From Reyranella sp. (GTDB lineage: Bacteria > Pseudomonadota > Alphaproteobacteria > Reyranellales > Reyranellaceae): a stretch of DNA of 64,000 nucleotides. The notes under the pieces were generated by a model. The model made no database searches and was not told the origin of the DNA. It saw nothing but the letters and a program-made list of their open reading frames with translations. The position numbers were made by a program, and so were the translations under genes. The stretch spans positions 1 to 64,000 of the forward strand of contig NZ_JAFKJN010000022.1 in assembly GCF_017305915.1 (NCBI RefSeq), written 5' to 3'. Every line of letters begins with the position of its first letter. The first letter of the stretch is position 1. This document shows positions 61,778 through 64,000 of this stretch, in pieces.

Positions 61778-62730
61778 AGCGCAGGCATTTCCTCGCGGCG
61801 ACGGCCGCGCTGGCACCGTCGCTGGCGCGCGGCCAGGCGCTGCCGGCCGGGCCGATCCGGCTGATCCACGGCTACGACGCCGGCTCCAACCCCGACACCA
61901 TCGCCCGCCACCTCGCGCCGGTGCTGACCGAGATCACCGGCGTGCAGATCGTGATCGAACCCAAGCCCGGCGCGGCCGAGCGGCTGGCGGCGACGCAGGT
62001 AGCGCGGCTCAAGCCCGACGGCAGCACGCTCTATCTCATGACCGGCGGCCAGGCGGTGGTCTCGGCGACCGACAAGACGTTGAGCTACGACGTGCTGAAG
62101 GACTTCGACTTCATCGCCATCGTCACGCGCTTCCCGTTCGTCTTCACGGTGGCGCCCGAGTCGCGCTTCAAGACGCTGGAGGCCTATCTCGACGCCGCGC
62201 GGGTCGAGCCGGGCAAGATCACCTACGGCACGTCGGGCGTCGGCTCGACCCTGCACATGGCGATGGAGCTGCTGCTGTCGAGGCTCGACATCGAGATGAC
62301 CCACGTGCCGTACAAGGGCGGCATCGGTGCGCCGTACAACGACCTGGTCGGCGGCCGGCTCGACATGCAGGTCATCACCTTCTCCAATGCCCAGCCGCTG
62401 CTCAAGACGGCCAAGCTCCGGGCGCTGGCGGTGACCTCGAAGGAGCGCCATCCCGGCTTCCCCGACGTGCCGACGGTCGCCGAGAAGCTGGTGCCGGACT
62501 ACGACGTCGTCTCGTGGCTGGGCTTCGCCGCGCCGGCTGGCCTCTCACCGGCGGTGCGCGATCGCTGGAACGAGGCGTTCCGGCAGGCGATGACCCGTCC
62601 GGCCGTCAAGGACAAGCTCGAGGAGCTGGGCAACGACACCCGCGTCAGCACACCCGCTGAATTCCGCGCGCGCGTAGAGGCGGACATGGGCCGCTGGCGG
62701 CCGCTCGCGCATGTCATCAACCAATCGTAA
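61774..62730 (+). CDS. Tripartite tricarboxylate transporter type (Bug) substrate-binding protein
   Basis: The 318-aa protein has an N-terminal signal (KRRHFLAATAALAPSLARGQ) and Bug/TctC family motifs: IRLIHGYDAGSNPDTIARHL, VVIEPKPGAAERLAATQVA-like region and TYGTSGVGSTLHMAMELL, and MTHVPYKGGIGAPYNDLVGG. These proteins bind carboxylates in the periplasm. No TctA/TctB membrane genes are nearby. It overlaps the GntR stop (ATGA). Confidence 0.9.
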   Translation: MKRRHFLAATAALAPSLARGQALPAGPIRLIHGYDAGSNPDTIARHLAPVLTEITGVQIVIEPKPGAAERLAATQVARLKPDGSTLYLMTGGQAVVSATDKTLSYDVLKDFDFIAIVTRFPFVFTVAPESRFKTLEAYLDAARVEPGKITYGTSGVGSTLHMAMELLLSRLDIEMTHVPYKGGIGAPYNDLVGGRLDMQVITFSNAQPLLKTAKLRALAVTSKERHPGFPDVPTVAEKLVPDYDVVSWLGFAAPAGLSPAVRDRWNEAFRQAMTRPAVKDKLEELGNDTRVSTPAEFRARVEADMGRWRPLAHVINQS

Positions 62731-62740
62731 AGTGAGCGTC

Positions 62741-64000
62741 ATGAGCAAATACGGAATCGGCCAGCCTGTCCTGCGCTTCGAGGATCCCAAGCTGCTGCGC
62801 GGCCAGGGACGCTACATCAACGACGTCAACCTGCCGGGCCAGGCCTACGCGGTGTTCGTGCGCTCGCCGCACGCGCACGCCAAGATCAAGTCGATCGATG
62901 TCGAGGCGGCCAAGGCCGCGCCCGGCGTGCTGGCCGCCTATACCGGCCACGACGTGAGGGCCGACGGGCTCGGCATGCCCAAGGCCAACATGCCGCGCAA
63001 GCGGCCCGACGGTAAGCCGATGTACGCCCCGCAACGGCCGCCGCTGGTCACCGACCGGGTGCGCTATGTCGGCGACCCGGTGGTGATGGTGATCGCCGAG
63101 ACGCTGGCGCAGGCGAAGGACGCCGCCGAGCTGGTCGAGATCGACTACGAGCCGCTGCGCTCGGTGACGCTCACCGAGGACACCGTGAAGCCCGGCGCGC
63201 CGGCGGTGTGGGACGATTGCCCCGACAACATCTCCAACCATGTGCCGCGCGGCAAGAAGGACGAGACCGAGGAAGCGATCAAGGGCGCCGCCCGGGTGAT
63301 CAAGCGGCGCTACGTCATCACCCGCGTGCACGCCCAGTACATGGAGCCGCGCGGCACGCTCGGCTACTACGACCAGGGCGAGGACCGGCTGATCCTCTAC
63401 GCCGACGTCCAGTATCCCCATCGCGTGCGCAACATGCTGGCGCAGAACGTCTTCAAGGTGCCCGAGAGCAAGATGCGGGTGATCGCCCAGGACGTGGGCG
63501 GCGGCTTCGGCACCAAGGGCTGGCAGTATATCGAGCACCGGCTGACCCTGTGGGCGGCGCGCAAGCTGCTGCGGCCGGTCAAGTGGACCTGCGAGCGCTC
63601 CGAGGCGGTGATGGCCGACGAGCACGGCCGCGACAATGTCGGCGAGATCGAGCTGGCGCTCGACAAGGACAACAAGTTCGTCGCGCTCAAGCTCGAGATG
63701 CTGGCCAACATCGGCGCCTATGTCGGTTCGGACCGCAACCTGCTGTCGCCGTTCGGCATGATCGGCACGGTGCTGGGCGTCTACAGGATCCCCAAGGCCT
63801 ACATCAACGTGGTCGGCGTGCTCAGCAACACCAACCCGACGGCGCCCTATCGCGGCGCCGGGCGGCCGGAGGCGATCTACCTGATCGAGCGGCTGATCGA
63901 CGACGCGGCGCGCGAGCTGGGCGTCGACCGGGTCGAGCTCCGGCGCAAGAACATGCTGCCGGTCTCGGCGCTGCCCTACCAGAGCCCGGTCGGGCCATAC
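62741..64000 (+). CDS. Xanthine dehydrogenase family molybdopterin-binding subunit (partial, runs off window)
   Basis: The first 420 residues of a large Mo-hydroxylase subunit are present; the 3' end lies outside. GQPVLRFEDPKLLRGQGRY, RYVGDPVVMVIAETLAQAKD, YVITRVHAQYMEPRGTLGYY, QDVGGGFGTKG and PYRGAGRPEAIYLIERLID are family motifs. It lacks the AYRCSFR active-site loop of true CO dehydrogenase in the visible part (PYRGAGRP instead), so an aldehyde or heterocycle hydroxylase is more likely. GTG 62732 is an in-frame alternative start. Confidence 0.9.
   Translation, partial: MSKYGIGQPVLRFEDPKLLRGQGRYINDVNLPGQAYAVFVRSPHAHAKIKSIDVEAAKAAPGVLAAYTGHDVRADGLGMPKANMPRKRPDGKPMYAPQRPPLVTDRVRYVGDPVVMVIAETLAQAKDAAELVEIDYEPLRSVTLTEDTVKPGAPAVWDDCPDNISNHVPRGKKDETEEAIKGAARVIKRRYVITRVHAQYMEPRGTLGYYDQGEDRLILYADVQYPHRVRNMLAQNVFKVPESKMRVIAQDVGGGFGTKGWQYIEHRLTLWAARKLLRPVKWTCERSEAVMADEHGRDNVGEIELALDKDNKFVALKLEMLANIGAYVGSDRNLLSPFGMIGTVLGVYRIPKAYINVVGVLSNTNPTAPYRGAGRPEAIYLIERLIDDAARELGVDRVELRRKNMLPVSALPYQSPVGPY

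Overview
The window is a GC-rich, gene-dense stretch of bacterial chromosome. Gene content (xseB-ispA-dxs, tlyA, phosphonate genes, two branched-chain amino-acid type ABC transporter operons, RpoE/ChrR-like and SoxR regulators) and codon use fit a free-living alphaproteobacterium. A Reyranella/Rhodospirillales-like organism is a guess from general knowledge, not proven. No rRNA or tRNA gene was recognised.

Layout. 0.2-2.7 kb: sarcosine/dimethylglycine dehydrogenase-like flavoprotein. 2.7-8.4 kb: LysR regulator and the phnW-phnA-phnY pathway that degrades 2-aminoethylphosphonate (AEP) to acetate, plus a PEP-mutase-family enzyme. 8.4-13.2 kb: MFS transporter, flavin monooxygenase, hydratase, SnoaL protein and MarR regulator. 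13.2-17.0 kb: a three-gene ABC importer of the AEP type, with a fused double permease. 17.1-24.4 kb: hydrolase, methyltransferase, FAD oxidoreductase, class III aminotransferase, ureohydrolase, FkbM methyltransferase, and a SoxR/VOC divergent pair with a good SoxR box. 24.6-27.8 kb: GT87 glycosyltransferase, GtrA, HAD phosphatase and UbiA prenyltransferase, resembling part of the polyprenyl-phosphate-arabinose pathway. 27.8-37.1 kb: GH25 lysozyme-like lipoprotein, iron alcohol dehydrogenase, M20 peptidase, ECF sigma factor with ChrR-like anti-sigma, CMD protein, MlrC-like protein, RibD-like reductase, thioesterase and IclR regulator.

37.4-49.6 kb: the isoprenoid operon xseB-ispA-dxs. It is separated from its frequent partner tlyA by about 8.3 kb carrying a broken HNH endonuclease, a complete type II-C CRISPR-Cas9 system and a few metabolic genes. 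The CRISPR locus has 15 repeats and 14 spacers on the plus strand, cas9-cas1-cas2 on the minus strand, and a clear tracrRNA candidate upstream of cas9. Each repeat ends in an extended -10 promoter motif at the same position as in Neisseria II-C repeats. Two near-identical 33-bp direct repeats flank the locus.

49.7-64 kb: RsmC-like methyltransferase, zinc alcohol dehydrogenase, a five-gene Liv operon, a second Liv operon with a LivM-LivG fusion, a GntR regulator, a tripartite-tricarboxylate type binding protein, and the start of a xanthine-dehydrogenase-family large subunit that runs off the window.

A family of structured palindromic repeats of about 90-130 bp recurs four times. Two copies supply ribosome-binding sequence for the next gene, and one is inserted in frame inside the LivM-LivG fusion, adding about 44 residues. 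This resembles the in-gene palindromic elements known from Rickettsia and, with the CRISPR locus, is the most interesting content here.
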